Assembly (NCBI RefSeq): GCF_001522545.3
Contig: NC_031770.1
Coordinates: forward strand, 5,082,281-5,146,280
Origin: Parus major
Taxonomy: Eukaryota > Chordata > Aves > Passeriformes > Paridae
DNA length: 64,000 nt
Reading direction: 5' to 3'
Below are positions 13,113 to 25,835 of this stretch, one piece after another (position 1 is the stretch's first letter; each line of letters opens with the position of its first letter). A program made the translations under genes and the position numbers. The notes beneath the pieces are model-generated. The model had not been told where the DNA came from. It saw nothing but the letters and a program-made list of their open reading frames with translations, and did no database searches.

Positions 13113-14702
13113 CTGCAAAATTCAAAAACATTAGAAGAGAGAAATGTAAGAGGGAGACAGCAAAGTTTTGGAAATTTTGCAACTGCCAGGTATATTATAG
13201 AAGTGAACTAAGACCTAGACAGACATCAACTCAACAATACTAGGATCGATCAAACTTAAAACCATCCAAGATGTGTCCATCCCACCACCTTTCTCAAATG
13301 TATGAGGGAATTTTCAGGCCCCCATGACACAGTCCAGCAGTCTCCTAAGGTCTGAAATTTAAGAAAAGTGTTTGGAGAACTGGGGTCAATACAGAATTAC
13401 AAGATAATGCATTGGGTCTTCCCAGCAAAGTACCAAGCTCTACGACAGCTGCTGCTTTTCAAACTGCACCAAAAGAATGAAAGCATCACCACATCATCCA
13501 ACATGGAATGTTGGAAGAAACATAAAACTGGGCAAAAACTTAACTGTGGGAGCTGATAGGTCCAGGAGCCCATCCTGTAAGAACACTCTGTGGTTCTGGG
13601 ACCTCCTGCCCTGCTCAGCCAAGGCATGCCCAGTTTGCACCAGCAGGTACTGAGACATGAAAAATGCAGAAACAACTGCTGCTCAATCATGTGTATGAAA
13701 CAGCACACATAATTAGAAGTGCTTGTATATGCAAAGGCACAAAATTAAGAGTCAGCAACTTCTAGTGCAACTTTGTGATTTTGGCAGGTTTCACTTTCCC
13801 ACTTGGCATCTTTACAACATCTTTGGTAGAAGCTAAGATAACAGTCTTGATAATCGAGCACTTGTTTTTTGTAAACACTCATGTGCATACATCAGATAAA
13901 TAATCCAGTACCTGCTGAACACTTCATCTCACCATGACTGTGCAGAGATTGTACCCAAGTCCTGCAGGGCCCTCAGTCCCTGCCCTTGGACCTGCATCCC
14001 ACCTGCCCCAGAGCCTGCTATGCGCTGGCTCATCGTTCGTGCTAGCGGCTTGTTTTCTCAGCCGTTCACACACAGTTTGCTTCCAAGGCTGGCTTTTACT
14101 GGCACAGATCCCCAAAATCTCTTCCCAAACACATACACTACTGCTAGGAAAGCCATCATGACAGATAATAGCTCTCATGCCAACTACAAATCATCTTTAA
14201 CTCTTAAGTCTGTTTTCTGCAATCCTGAAATGTAATAACTAATCACAGGTTCCCAGTGTCTGCCTTTGAGAGGAAAAGGCGTGGGGGGAATCTCTCCTGC
14301 ATTCATTAAGGCACAAATGTACACACCTCTATTTAAATCAATTTGACTATTTATACTAAGCTAGACAGGCTCCTCCTTTGATGGGTTACCCTCTCACTTG
14401 TCCCACAGTCAAATCTTTTGGCTGTCCCAAAGTCAAATCTAGATTAGCTTTCTGTTTTCATTGTCAGCATTCTGCAGCAAATTCTCCCAGAAGCTAAGCC
14501 ACCCATCCCAAACTTCAGTTCAAGTCAAGTCAGTCCAGACACAACCGACTTTGCACGTAATTTCCCAAGAATCCCCTTTTCTGGAGCAGTAAAGTACTAA
14601 CAGGAATCAATACTCTACAGCTCTGTAGGAAAATACAAACTACTTTGAACTCTTAATTAACTCAAAAGGCTCACAGCACAAATCTCCTCCTCCCAGTCTC
14701 CC
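13113..14702. other. Non-coding stretch
   Basis: No gene or recognisable repeat. Opposing overlapping open frames near 13400-13700 and 13920-14240 have no splice support. Confidence 0.4.
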
Positions 14703-14805
14703 TCACTGAGGGATCTGCTCCCCATCATACACCAAAGACCTGCTCTCACTTGCAAATTCAGAGCTATCAACTTCTACAGGAACCTGACCTGAACCAAAGC
14801 CTCTC
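14703..14805 (-). CDS. Candidate terminal exon, minus strand, unknown product
   Basis: Read on the minus strand, an excellent acceptor (TTGCTCTCCATCTCTTATTCAG, given in two parts: TTGCTCTCC, ATCTCTTATTCAG) precedes 34 codons that begin RGFGSGQVPVEV, continue DSSEFASESRS and end DGEQIPQ before a TGA. The composition looks protein-like, but I do not recognise a family. No AATAAA or ATTAAA signal lies in the next 120 bases, which weakens a last-exon call. An internal donor (GCAA|GTGAGAG) could also end it earlier. It lies downstream of the minus-strand CpG-island promoter at 25.2 kb, so it could belong to that gene, but nothing links them directly. Confidence 0.18.
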
Positions 14806-15329
14806 CTGAATAAGAGATGGAGAGCAATTTTAAAACACATGTGATTACAAATGCCAGTAAAAGCTAAATTCCCATGTCCACGTAAAACATCCATTTCACT
14901 TAAAATAACTGGGGGAAAAGGCATGGCCTTTACATGGCCTCACTACAGACGGTAGCAAAGATTTACTAGCAAAGGACAGTAGTGAAGACTTCTCCTTCTA
15001 AAATTTTATTGCTCTTACATAATATGCTATCATGCATTTACTAGCACGCTGTGAAGCACTGTCATAAATATTTAAACAGTGATGACAAAGTAAGAGAGGT
15101 GTCTGTGCCTCCTGTGTTTCTGGTTTTTGCTACTCGCTCCCCTGGGCCCATGGTGAGGGAAGAACTGATGTGCAGAAAATAAAAGTGCTACATGTGAACC
15201 AAACCAGATGCATGTACCTGGTGTCCAGTAAAGCAAAAGGGACTTCAACTTGTTACAAAAAGGTCTTTCTACACCAGGGCTTCTTCTGTCATGATGGCCA
15301 AGCTTGTCACCAGCAGGGCTCCCCTCCCC
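14806..15329. other. Non-coding stretch
   Basis: I see nothing recognisable here. Confidence 0.4.
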
Positions 15330-15690
15330 ACACGCTCGCCTGACTGCATTAGTTATTACATTTGATAGCTTTATAGCATTATTTGAAGCTTGCTATTTAC
15401 CCAGTTACACAAGGCCCAGCAGCTTAGAGCCTGCTCTCTGCCTGGCCTGCAAATCTTTGCAACTACCTCCAAAATAGCCCAGATTTTATGACCCATTAGG
15501 CTTAATGATAAATCCTTGGATTTGTGTACCGGGCTAGTGAGCGATGAGAGATCAAGGGCTAAGCTTTGATTTATCTGCAGGCCAAGGGAGATGATTATTT
15601 CTATCATTTTATTTTTCTCATTATTTGCTGTAATGACTGCAATGCTTTGCTATGACATCATGGCAATTTTTACTGTTACCTACATAAAAA
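15330..15690. promoter_or_regulatory. Possible conserved non-coding element
   Basis: A CpG-poor block of balanced composition with dense transcription-factor-like words: ttagttattacatttgat, cttaatgataaatcc, gatgattatttctatc, and the CRE-like gacatcatggc near 15653. No long coding frame with splice sites is present. The look is that of vertebrate developmental enhancers. Conservation across species would decide it. Confidence 0.25.
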
Positions 15691-17189
15691 TCAATACTGT
15701 ACTTGGTCCTTACACAGTGCTAGCACCTGTATTTCCTCTCCCAGCAGCATGGGAACACTGCTGGAGCAGTGCTCCATCTCCTGCCTAGCCTGAGCTGCAA
15801 AGCCTGCTACAGGTGCTAACTCCAGAACCTCCTTGTGCATGAAAAGAAATGGTTTTCAACTTGCAAATACTGCTGGAGGTAGGGCAATGCTCTGGGAATG
15901 AAGACTGTTCTGCTTTGAACCAGTTCTGTACGTTTGTGGTGCTTTACATGCAATGCCAGTGGTGAGTGGAGTTGAGATAAATTTTGCTTCATTGCTTTAA
16001 ATCCAGAAGCATGAAAGAGCAGCCAATACTTTGGAGAGATGCTACTCTCAGCAGGTCCAGTATCTGCAGTGATTATAAATCGCCTGTTTTAACAGTTTCT
16101 CTGAAAACCCCAGGCATTTGGAACCTGGAGATTACAAGAAAACCTCCAATTTTCTCTCCAAATCTACTTTAAAAGAAATAAAGAGAAAATTAAATGTCCT
16201 GTGTTATAGTCAAAAGTCTTGAGAAACGGCCTATAAGGACCACAAACGTTCATGCAACTCAAAGTTTCACACTTGCTTGGCTTTAATATGCTCATCACAA
16301 AGGCAGGCACTGCACTTTTTAGAGCTGGTCACTGGTTTCAGCAAGGACAGGTGGGTGCACCATGGAATGACAGGGTGAGAGACTGTTGAAAGGTTAAGGA
16401 ATACCATGATACTACAAAGCTAATCACAGCTCCAAGTTATTTTCTTCAAAGATTATTACATCCATTTGACCACGCTGTGCAGGTACACAAGAACTACTTG
16501 AGTAATACTAAGAAAGGACAGAAAAAGTAAACATTAAAGGGCAAATTTTGAGCAGCTCAAATTTACAGAGTGAAACAGATGCCTCATATAATAAAGGGAA
16601 CTTGTCAGGGGAATGGAGCATTATTTGACATCTGTCTTGATTGACAGCTTGACAGTCTTTCACCCATTTAAAAAAAAAGTCTTTAAAAAGCATTAGTTAG
16701 CAATTATCACCAATTTTCCTATTAAGGAAATTTTCCATGGAAAAATAACTGCAGTTTAATTTCTAGCTAAATCAGGACAGTTGACTATTTTTCTTCCTTA
16801 CACAGAATTGGAAATTGAAGGGAAATAGCAAGATGCTGTCAAATCAATACCAGAGCAAAGTAAACAGGAATGGAATAGAAATGGCAAAAGTTATGGAGCA
16901 AAACCACACAAAACCCCTTTAATCCTCAGCTGAAGATCTCTCTTAAGAAGCAGCATCAGGTTGCTGTGCAAAAAAAAAATGCAGTAACAACATACTGTAG
17001 ACCAAGTCTTACCAGATGCTGAGGAAAAAGTCAAAATACTTATTCAAACAGAAGTTTGTAATAAATGTGAGCCACAGAGATACCAGGTTTTTCCCATTAT
17101 ACACACAATGCCAGGGATCCATTGCACTGATGAGGTCCAAATTCAGACTGGATTGCCCAAGAAGAAAGAAACCCTGGCTTTAATTTGAA
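15691..17189. other. Non-coding stretch
   Basis: No gene. CR1-like sequence begins at about 17190. Earlier bases are AT-rich with short A runs only. Confidence 0.4.
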
Positions 17190-17570
17190 TTCATGAGAAG
17201 AGAAGGCATCAGGGTGACCTAATTGGACCTTTCAGTACCTGAAGGGAGCCTATAAAAGAGATGGAGAGAGACTGTTACTATTTACAAGGGCATGGAGTGA
17301 GAGGACAAGGGGAATGGCTTCAAACTGAGGAGGTTTAGATTAACTGTTAGGAAGAAATTCTTCCCTGTGAGGGTGGTGAGGCACTGGCACAGGTTGCCCA
17401 AAGAAGTTATGGATGCCCCATACCTGGAGTGTTAAAGACGATGCTGAATGAGGCTCTGAGCAACCTGGGATAGCAGAAGGTGCTCCTGCCCACAGCAGTG
17501 GACTTGGAACAAGGTGATCTTTAAGGTCCCTTCCAATCCAGGTCATTCTATGATTCTATTCTATGATTCA
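17190..17570 (+). mobile_element. CR1 LINE 3' end with octamer tail
   Basis: This is a 5'-truncated CR1 in plus orientation ending at its native 3' terminus. Seen: 'gaggacaaggggaatggctt' (17302-17321), 'aggaagaaattcttccctg' (17349-17367), 'ggcacaggttgcccaaag' near 17385, 'gatctttaaggtcccttcc' (17517-17535), then terminal octamers attctatg, attctatt and a final ctatgattc at 17545-17569. The octamer tail is diagnostic of CR1 in birds and other sauropsids. It contains stops and no complete ORF. Confidence 0.9.
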
Positions 17571-20500
17571 TTGCAGCAAACGTTTCTCTTGGAAGGAAGC
17601 AGCCCTGCTGATGTGCAACACATTCCATACTCCTCTCCCCAAAAAGAACATCCATTTATTGTTAGCCTGTTAAGAGAGTGTAAGTCACTTTTCAGCTAGC
17701 AATGCTCTGAATCAGTGTTTAAATTATTTACCTCATGTCTTGTACTTCTTAAGTACTTGAAAAAGCCCTACGTAGTCTCCCTGTGAATCTTGACAGTGCT
17801 AAGAGTTGGTCCTCAAAGAGACTGGGTAGAGAAAGTGCTGATGTGGGATGGATGTTGCATTTTCAGTAGTTTCTGTACTGTATCTCTAATAGCAGAAAAT
17901 GAGATATGCTTTAGTCCTTTGTAAAAGCCCTGCTTCAGTAAAGCATTTTCCTTGCTCTTCAGAACCAAGACTCAACTCTCATGTCCATCCAAGTGAAGGT
18001 TTCTTCTCCTCACCCCCAAGAATAAATCCTCCATGGCATTCAGGCACATGGGTTTGCACGTGTTTCCCCAGGCTGTCTTTAGGGTATGGATTACACCATC
18101 TGCTTTAAACTGAGCCCTGTCATCAATACTCTGTTTTGGCAGGAGAGCTACTGGCAATAACCACTTTGTTCATTGCCAACCCCTCCCTGACTTCCAGCAG
18201 GACAGGACTCTTTCCATCCAGCCACACTTCTGTAATAACCGATATCCATACACAGGATTTTTCTAATTTGTTTGCGTTTCTACTTCTCATCCTTCATTTA
18301 CTGTCCTAAAAACGTCAGAACAGAGAGCAGAACTTAAAAGGCACTCACCACCTGCAAGTATTGTAGCAACACTAAACTATTCTGGCAGTCAGGCCTTTCT
18401 CAAAACATGCTGACAGGGTCTGTATCCCTCATGCTGGGAAGATGCAACACCGTCCCCAGCTTTTGGCTGCTTCATTTCAAGTTCCTGCATAAAAACAAGA
18501 GCACCCTTTTTATTTCCTAGATTTCCTCAGCAGACAGTGGTTTAGATTCCAGTCATTGCCTCGGCACAGCAACACTATCACACCAAGTTTATGTTTCCAA
18601 CATAAAATCCCCAGTAATGCTGCTGCCCCAAGCCCTGTGGCACACCCCATGACACAGATGGTGCCTCCCAACCAGCCACCCCACTAACAGCACCGTGCTC
18701 CACAAACTTCTTCTTTAACATTCTGGTCTCAGCTGCAGCTCAGCCATGGAATTCTCCGCCCTTTGATTATTTTTTCCCTGTAACACAAAGCTTAAATAGG
18801 AAGAAGTTCTGTTCTTTGGAAAGGAGTTCAGTGCGTGCAACAGAGACAAATTCATGTACCATTATTCTTTCCTGCACGCTTCAAAATCTGGGATAGAGGC
18901 ACAGCTCAGGGCGCATTTACTTTGTTCTCATCTCACTCTCAGGGAAACCTTCTTACTTCTTCAGCCTAGAAAATCACCCTTTGCTGTAAAACACAAAACC
19001 AAATACCCTCCAAATCCAAATGAGCAATGCTACAAATCTATTGCCTTTGGGGTCTTTACACACAAGTGTGAGACAAGTTTAATACATGCAAACCCAGCTT
19101 TCTGTGGCATTGGCAGGATTTGGTTGAAAAAGCAAACAATTTAAACATTCTGACAGTTTCATTTCCTGAAGTGTCCGGTAACAACCCTTTTGAACTCATT
19201 TCTATGCCCTTCAGTTGTATCTTAAGAGCCCTTATGTGAGTAGTGTGCAAAAGATGCATCAAAAATCTTTTATTTATTTACATTCCCAAAATAAACAATA
19301 TGGCATTAAGAATTGTTTTCACAATCCTGTAAAGTACTAAAAAAAACCTCCTGGGACAGATCAAGCCTCTCCAGCTCAGAACTGGAGAGTTCTGCACCTT
19401 TGGAAAAAATTAAAACTAAACACCTAAGGTGCTTTTCAAAAGCAATTATCATAATCCCTGCTGTTACCCAGAGGGAAGCAGTGGCACACAGAGGTTAAAT
19501 AACTTCTTGGAGGTGGCTCAGTGAGCAGCACAGCCAGGATTAGAGCCACTGTGCCTCCTGACTCCCAGCTCCAGGCTCAGCCCAGCACCTTAAATAGCTG
19601 CAGCGCAAGTCATTAGCTCAGTCCTCTGAGCATGCATCTAGCTTGGGGAATGGGAAAGCTGGAGTTTAACTTCATAGTACAAAACTTTCTATGGAGAATC
19701 CCCAGAAAGAAGCCTTAAATTTTAACAGCTCTAACCTGATCAACCTCTATGAAAAAGTGCTGGGCAGATTTTACTGCCACCAGTTTGGGACGAGTGAATT
19801 ATTCACACGCAGCAGAGCGTGTCATAATAAAAGGTTTATAGGGCTATCACCAGGATCATTCTTGTGGCATTTATTCATTCCAGTTTCTGTTTGCTGGCAT
19901 TTCTTTTGTCCTCCCCTTTGTCACCAGGATTCTCTCCACCCTTCCCTTTGTAGGGTACCTTAACTTCTAAAAAAACATTTGTGCTAAGAGAGCGGTTTAG
20001 TGACATGGCACATTTTTGTTTACATTGTTATTTTGTATTTTTGCATACTTCTACAGAGATAGCTGACATATGTGGTTTTCCCCCATCAGAGGTGATTGTG
20101 TATGTGTACTTACACTATTCCCTTGCCTACAGCTGCAGTATCTCTTTTATTCCTTTAGCTGCCTCCAGCAGGGAACAATAAATCTAAAACACAGTCAAAA
20201 AAAGGACAGTCAGAAAAAGGAAAAAAATTTCTAGCGCTATTTTTGGCATCTAAGTTCTTTGGCTTAACCTATTTTTGGAAGAGCATCTTTGTTCAGCAAA
20301 ATCAGAACTCCCAGCCCTGTGACACCAGGGCAGCGTGTCCCGCTGCAGGCAGAGCCGTTTGCTGGCGGCAACCTCTAACGGCAGAGCAAAGCCAGGAGAG
20401 CCCAGAAGGAAAATGATGGGAGACAGGACTTCACTTCCACTCTCCATCACTTTGTGCCTCTGAGCAAGTCACGCCGCCCCGCTCTGGCCATGCTCACGCC

Positions 20501-23500
20501 GGCACATGGCATATGCACTATGAGGATAGGTGCACCCTGTGCCCTGAGCTCCACAGGGTGAAAACAAGGCTTGCTACCAGACCTCACAGCCTCCAGCCCT
20601 TCCAGGAGCCCAGTTTTGGGGGTTCATGTAGTGTTATTATTAACTGGTATCTATAGCTCATGTTCAAATAAAAGCTGTGCTTAGGAGATGAGGAAGGCTT
20701 CAAATGGGAAACGGCAGCCCTGAAGAGCTAAACTTGATTCATGTGTTTCTGCTTTACTGGTTGGAATTCAAAAGATATTCAAGCTCTGTATCTGAAACAG
20801 TTATTACCTTTGTACTTCCACCAGAGGCAACTTCTAAAAGTGACAGCATTCTCACATGGGCCAGAACAGAAAAGAAAGTTGGAAAAGATGCAAAATAGCT
20901 GACTTTGGTATGTTGTGGCTGGCTCTGCGTGACGCAATGGAAGCACGCACTTCTCACACCACTGCATTCACAGGCAGCACTCAGAAGGGGATAATCCTTG
21001 AACCCTCTAAGGCACAAGACCTGGTTTAAGGCTGGAATTTTGTGCCAGGGCTTTCAACAGGCACAGCTGAACCACAAGAGAACCAAATACTGTGCTGGTC
21101 TTAGACCAGAAGCCTTGGGCATAGGCCCGCCCTATGAGTTGTTTCTCTCCAGGAAAAAAACAACAAAACCAGCAAAATTAAACATTTAATTGCAGAGAAA
21201 ATACTTTGTTTTCTTTGTCACAGGGATAGACCTCCAAATGCATCATTGAGTCCTCCTGGGCTGGGTGACCTGCAGGCTGAAACACCCGCACTAACAGCCA
21301 AGTCCCAAATGAATCCCCATGGCCTAATGGATTAAAGGCTTAATTAGAGTTACCTGAACATTAAACACCACTAAAGTGCTCTGAGATTTGCTCTAAATGG
21401 GCGTGGGGGGAGTTGCCTTTTGAATGGGCTCAGAACTAACTGGGGTTTTGTGCACAGTTGTTAATGGTTTTGAATCATTCAGTTTTCCAGCTTTTTCCCC
21501 GATAATAAAGCAAATGCAGCTGGGCATCAGGCAGTGCTCTGGCACACCTCACCACCAATCACAGCTGAATTTAATGGGGGGAAATAGTCTTAAATATATC
21601 AAGCTTTGCATCTAGAAAGAAGGTACCCTATAAAGCTCCTACTGAGCAAGACACAAACCTGTATAAGACACTGGATAAGCTACAAGGGAAGATGCCATCA
21701 AAACCAAGGCTCTCTTGCTCGTAACATACATTTTTTAAGCAAATAGTTGTTTAAAACACATTTCTGGCTTCAAGTTGCTATTGAGTAGCAAGATCCTAAG
21801 TTTAAGAGATTAGAATTAATGGTAAAAATACAGACTGTAACTGGAAGATGGTAGAAAGTGCAGGCCCTACAGGAGTGAGGCTATCAACCACCTGAAGTCT
21901 CCATCACCATTTCTCCAGTTTCGCCTGACTGCAATCACATACCATTCCACCCAGACAACAGAGGTTTTGCTCAGCTTTCACCAAAACCTGGGGAAACCTG
22001 GCCAAACCCTGCAGCAAACCAACAAACAAACTCCTCTGACTTCAGCAAGGAGCAAAGCAGAGACAGCCCCAAAAATGCCTCCAGGATGGCCAAACAGCAC
22101 CATGAGTCAGCGATGCTAATGCCAGGAGTAGGATATGCCAAAGAGGTATTTAAAAGAGAGGTTTTGTTTGAGATTTATGATTCTGAACCTCTTCAGCTGT
22201 TGTACCCACACACACCTGTTGGCAGTTTCGGCACATGCCACACAGCAGACTTGTGTTTGTAGCTTTTGCAAAGTAAACCGGTAAAACCAGAGACAGTTTA
22301 TGAATTTGAACAAGTAGATGCCAAACACTTCAGATTCCTAATTGGAGCAGCTTCAAAGCAGAAAAGGATTTAGGTGTCAAATGTGAGGGTGATCAGAGAG
22401 GAGAAGCAGAGATGCAGGTGCTCTTCTGCTCCTTCTTTCCAGTTCTTTTTTCCACACATCCCTGAAACAGCTGACACCTGTACCTCTGACAGACTTGTGC
22501 CAGCATCACCTCTTGGGCTTCTGCCACAGGAGCTGGAGCTCTCCATGAATTCAGCTTTAAACCCAAACTGCATGCCCCAGCTGGTGTCAATGAGAACAGT
22601 TTGTCTCCCCTGTTTCAGTAGCAAACCTGGTGTCAGAAGTAATACCAATGAGGTAGAGCAAAACTCAGATTTGTGACTAACTACCATGAGAGAAGTTTGT
22701 TCTCAGCTGACTGACAGCAGGAGTTGACACTGGGGAGCAAATTTCTTACAAAGCATTGTACTTCCCAAATATTAGTTTTCAAAGTAACAATTGCCAAGAT
22801 CTGTTACATTAGAAAATAATAATCAGGAAGTAAAACGTTTTGCAGGAACTTTGCTTCTTACACACTTCCATCTTAGAATCAGCTATTGGAATGCTGAGAG
22901 CTCACTGAAAGTCAAACACTGACTTACTGTGACGACTCATGATGGATGAAGATGTCCAGGAAAAAAAAAACCAAACCCAAACAGAAAAGCCACTGGGAAG
23001 CAAATAGAGGTGCCAAAGTAATAAGGGAATCAAAGAGCAATGGGATTTACTAGGTCTGGCTCCACAGGGGGTTGCCAAGGGAATTTGCAGATGACTCCTA
23101 ACAGGTCTCTCCACAGCAGGCCTGCCAGGGTCTCTCTGTGGCACTGCTTCCAGGCGTGGAATGACTCCTGAGCTGCCCAGTTAAGCACGGTTCAGCAGTC
23201 ACTCCAGCTGAGGACACGCACACACGCCGTGACTGGTGAGCTCTCGCTTCCTCAGAGTGAGGCTAAAATACTACAGAGGTGAGTAACAGCACCCAGAGCT
23301 CCTGCACAACGGGGAAGTGGGACTGTGGCAGACTCAATCTGATAAAAATTACTCTCAGCTATAAATCATGGTTCCACTGGGATCCAAACCATTTGGAAAG
23401 ATGTTTGAAACAGGAGAAAGAACAAAGTTTAGCTTCAGCACTCTCAACATGAGTCTTTCCCTTGATGAAAACAATGCTTTTAGTCAATTTACCTCCAGTT

Positions 23501-24641
23501 AATACATTTGATAGCATAAATACACAATTCCACACTGAACAAAGACCTTTCATCGACCTAAAACAACCTATAGCCAAAAAACCTGTGACTAAGCCACAGA
23601 AACAGGCAATAAGGCGAACCACAACGAGTAACTCCCAAAGCTTTACCTGGTACAGCAGGCACCCCGATACCAGTGCCCTGCCCCACGCAGCCAGCTCCCT
23701 CATTCCCACCTCAAAACCACGAGAGCAGCTGCTCACCATGGAGCAATCCACACATTTGTAACCCCCACGTAGCAGAAACAGCAATGTATGGGCAGGGAAA
23801 AAAGGGCCATTTTGTGAACCTCAAACTGAAATAGAGGAGCTTCTACAGCTTCTTCTCAGTATTGCTCCTTTGGAGGGGGCAGATGGCCAGGGAGCCCCAG
23901 AAGCAGCACTACATCCACTCACCACCTCTGAAACATCCTCCTCAGCGGACAGCAGAGCCATCCCCCGACACCTCCACATGACAAGAGGTCTGTCCCCAGC
24001 AGCAGCAGCAGCGATGCTCACAGCCACCAACATCGGCTGTCACAGCGGCCAGGGGAGCACGGCTCCCTGCTGCAGCCCTGAGCAGCAGTACTGGAAGTTT
24101 CATGGTACAATAAAGGCAGTAAATTTGAAGCAATGATTCCTTAAGTGCTGTCTGGTAGCAGGGACCACCAAGATCTATTTCAATACTCAACATAGGTATC
24201 GACTCATTTTCTTCATTTTTGCAAATGCTAAATCATATAAAGAAATTATAAAATGAAAGGGAAAGGCTACTAGCAGAGGAGTGTCACTGCTGGCCCCTCT
24301 CAAGTTGGTGGGAATTTTATCCTTACTGACAATCATAGCCCATTAGACCTAACACTGAATATTTTGGGGGAAAAAAAAATTCCATTGTTTCTTTATGTTA
24401 ACAGAGGGCTGGTATGTAACAAAGAGGAAGAAAGACAGCCTGCGTGCTGCTAGCGGGTTGGTAAAAAATTCTCAAGGTCTGATCGATACCATGAAAAAAA
24501 CACCTCCTGGCCTGAGGCTGGAGCGTTATTCAAGCACGGCAGTCACTATGCAGCTCATTTTCTTTAGCTGAGATGATCCGAGGCTCATGGACACTGAAAG
24601 AAGAGCGGAGTCGATTGCAGGCATTTCTAACCCTTTATATG
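17571..24641. other. Non-coding stretch
   Basis: No gene called over 7 kb. A short (AGC)n run lies at about 23998-24012. A minus-strand ATG at 23959-23961 in a strong context (GGGGGATGG) opens 13 codons (MALLSAEEDVSEV) ending at a consensus donor (GGTG|GTGAGTG). It sits 1.2 kb below the CpG island, where a first coding exon of the minus-strand gene could be, but it lacks a clean acceptor. The 141-codon minus frame at 23359-23784 has no splice support. Confidence 0.35.

Positions 24642-24672
<31 letters not shown>
24642..24672. repeat. Poly-A run of 31 bases
   Basis: Thirty-one consecutive A on the plus strand, followed by aaggggg-type sequence. It may be the tail of an old retrotransposed sequence or a simple mononucleotide repeat. 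No retrotransposon body is recognisable upstream. Assembly length is likely uncertain here. Confidence 0.9.
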
Positions 24673-24675
<3 letters not shown>

Positions 24676-24894
24676 GGAGCAGAGGTATAGAGGCGCATGT
24701 AGGAGCATTTCCAGGAGCGGCTGTAATGCTCTCTGGGCACCTGCTTCCTTGGGGAAACCCAAAACCACATCATATTCAGGGAAAGTTGGGAGCAACTTCT
24801 TGGCGGGGGGGGGATGACAAAAACCAAAATGGATTAAGAAAAAAGAAAAGCCATTGTTGTAGGAAACCCCGGCAAGCTATCAAAAGCAAAATCA

Positions 24895-25560
24895 CCTACG
24901 GCGACCCTCAGGAGAGGAATCCGGGAGCTCCCGGCTGCCCCGCGCCAGCCGCCCCTGGCAGCGCCCGCGGCTCTGCCCGCTCCGCACAGGTGCGGACGGG
25001 GATGCCCGGGCCGTGCCTTTGTCTGCGGGCACCGGCCGCTGCCAGGACACGCGGACAGCCCGGCCGGCCAGCTCCGGCCAGCGCCGCGGCCCCGCAAGGT
25101 CGAGCGTCCGCCCGGGCAGGGGCAGCCGCCGCCCGCGCCCCCGGCCCCGCCGCCCCTACCTCGGCCGCCGCCGTCACGCCGCCCCCAGCGCCATGTTCCG
25201 GCTACATCCGGGCCGCGGCTCCGCTCGCTCCGCTCCGCTCGGCTCCGCACGGCGCGGCCGCAGGTGCCACCGCCCGCCCCTCGAGCCGAGCCGAGCCGGG
25301 GCGAGACGAGCCGAGCCGAGCCGGGGCGGGCGCAGCGCCGCCCCCGCGCCGGGCCCGCAGCCCCGCCCCGCCCGCGCCTGCCGCCCGGAGCGCCGGGGCC
25401 GGGCTGTGCCGGCCAGAGGCAGCTGCGCACCTGCCCTGGCATCTGTCCCGGGGCTTTGTCCGTCCGACCGCACGGCCTTCGCTCCGCACCGGGCTGCCAC
25501 CCGTGTCCGCCGCAGCCGAGGCACCTGCGCACCCACACGGCCGTGCCTGCACCAGCCAAT
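24895..25560. promoter_or_regulatory. CpG island promoter
   Basis: Roughly 660 bases of very GC-rich, CpG-dense DNA stand out sharply from the AT-rich flanks. They contain GC boxes (ccccgcccc near 25363) and repeated ccgagccgag words near 25285-25320. Islands like this normally mark transcription starts of constitutively expressed genes. Direction is best supported on the minus strand by the ETS/YY1-like cluster and splice donor at 25160. No plus-strand donor of comparable quality was found, but bidirectional initiation is common at such islands. Confidence 0.85.
25160..25215 (-). other. Probable non-coding first exon of a minus-strand gene
   Basis: On the minus strand the sequence reads CCCGGATGTAGCCGGAACATGGCG, given in parts: ETS-like CCGGATG, ETS-like CCGGAAC and a YY1-like AACATGGCG, all within about 25 bases. 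This arrangement is typical just at or below the start site of TATA-less promoters. It continues into a six-codon ORF, M-A-L-G-A-A-stop (25194 down to 25174), and then a GC-rich tail ending at a consensus donor, CCGAG|GTAGGG, with the exon's last base at 25160. The 5' limit given is a guess because no start site can be read from sequence. The gene would run to lower coordinates. No coding exon there is secure, so the product is unknown. The short ORF would act as an upstream ORF that lowers translation of the main frame, or it may be merely incidental to the YY1 site. Confidence 0.5.
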
Positions 25561-25835
25561 GCACCCCTACACCCTTGCGTGCATGCACCCATGCATCACC
25601 CACTTATTCCTGCATCAGCCCATGCACCTGCGCACCCCCCCGCTCACGCACCAACCAATGCACCCGTGGATGCACTCACCCGTGCACTCTAACACCCATA
25701 TATCAAGCCACCCAATTCCTGTACCCCTCCAGCAATGCATCTACCTGCCCATGTACCAATCCATACTCCTATCCACATCCATTTATTTACATCCCAGCTC
25801 TGCAGCCATCCACCCGCCCACTTCCTTTTGCATTT
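25510..25835. repeat. Degenerate C/A/T-rich, G-poor repeat tract
   Basis: Plus-strand words such as ccaatgcaccc, catgcaccc, caaccaatgcaccc and atccacatccat recur irregularly. The plus strand is strongly depleted in G outside these words and ends in a T-rich run near 25850. It looks like a decayed minisatellite attached to the CpG island. All three plus-strand frames stay open for long distances because of this composition, which explains the long chance ORFs here. Confidence 0.6.

Noticed and set aside
23359..23784. A 141-codon minus-strand frame
   Set aside because: Its cysteine and phenylalanine content is random-looking, there are no splice signals, and the opposite strand is also open over the same bases.
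23923..23961. A minus-strand ATG with 13 codons before a consensus donor
   Set aside because: No clean acceptor upstream and too short to test; kept only as a note in the surrounding stretch.
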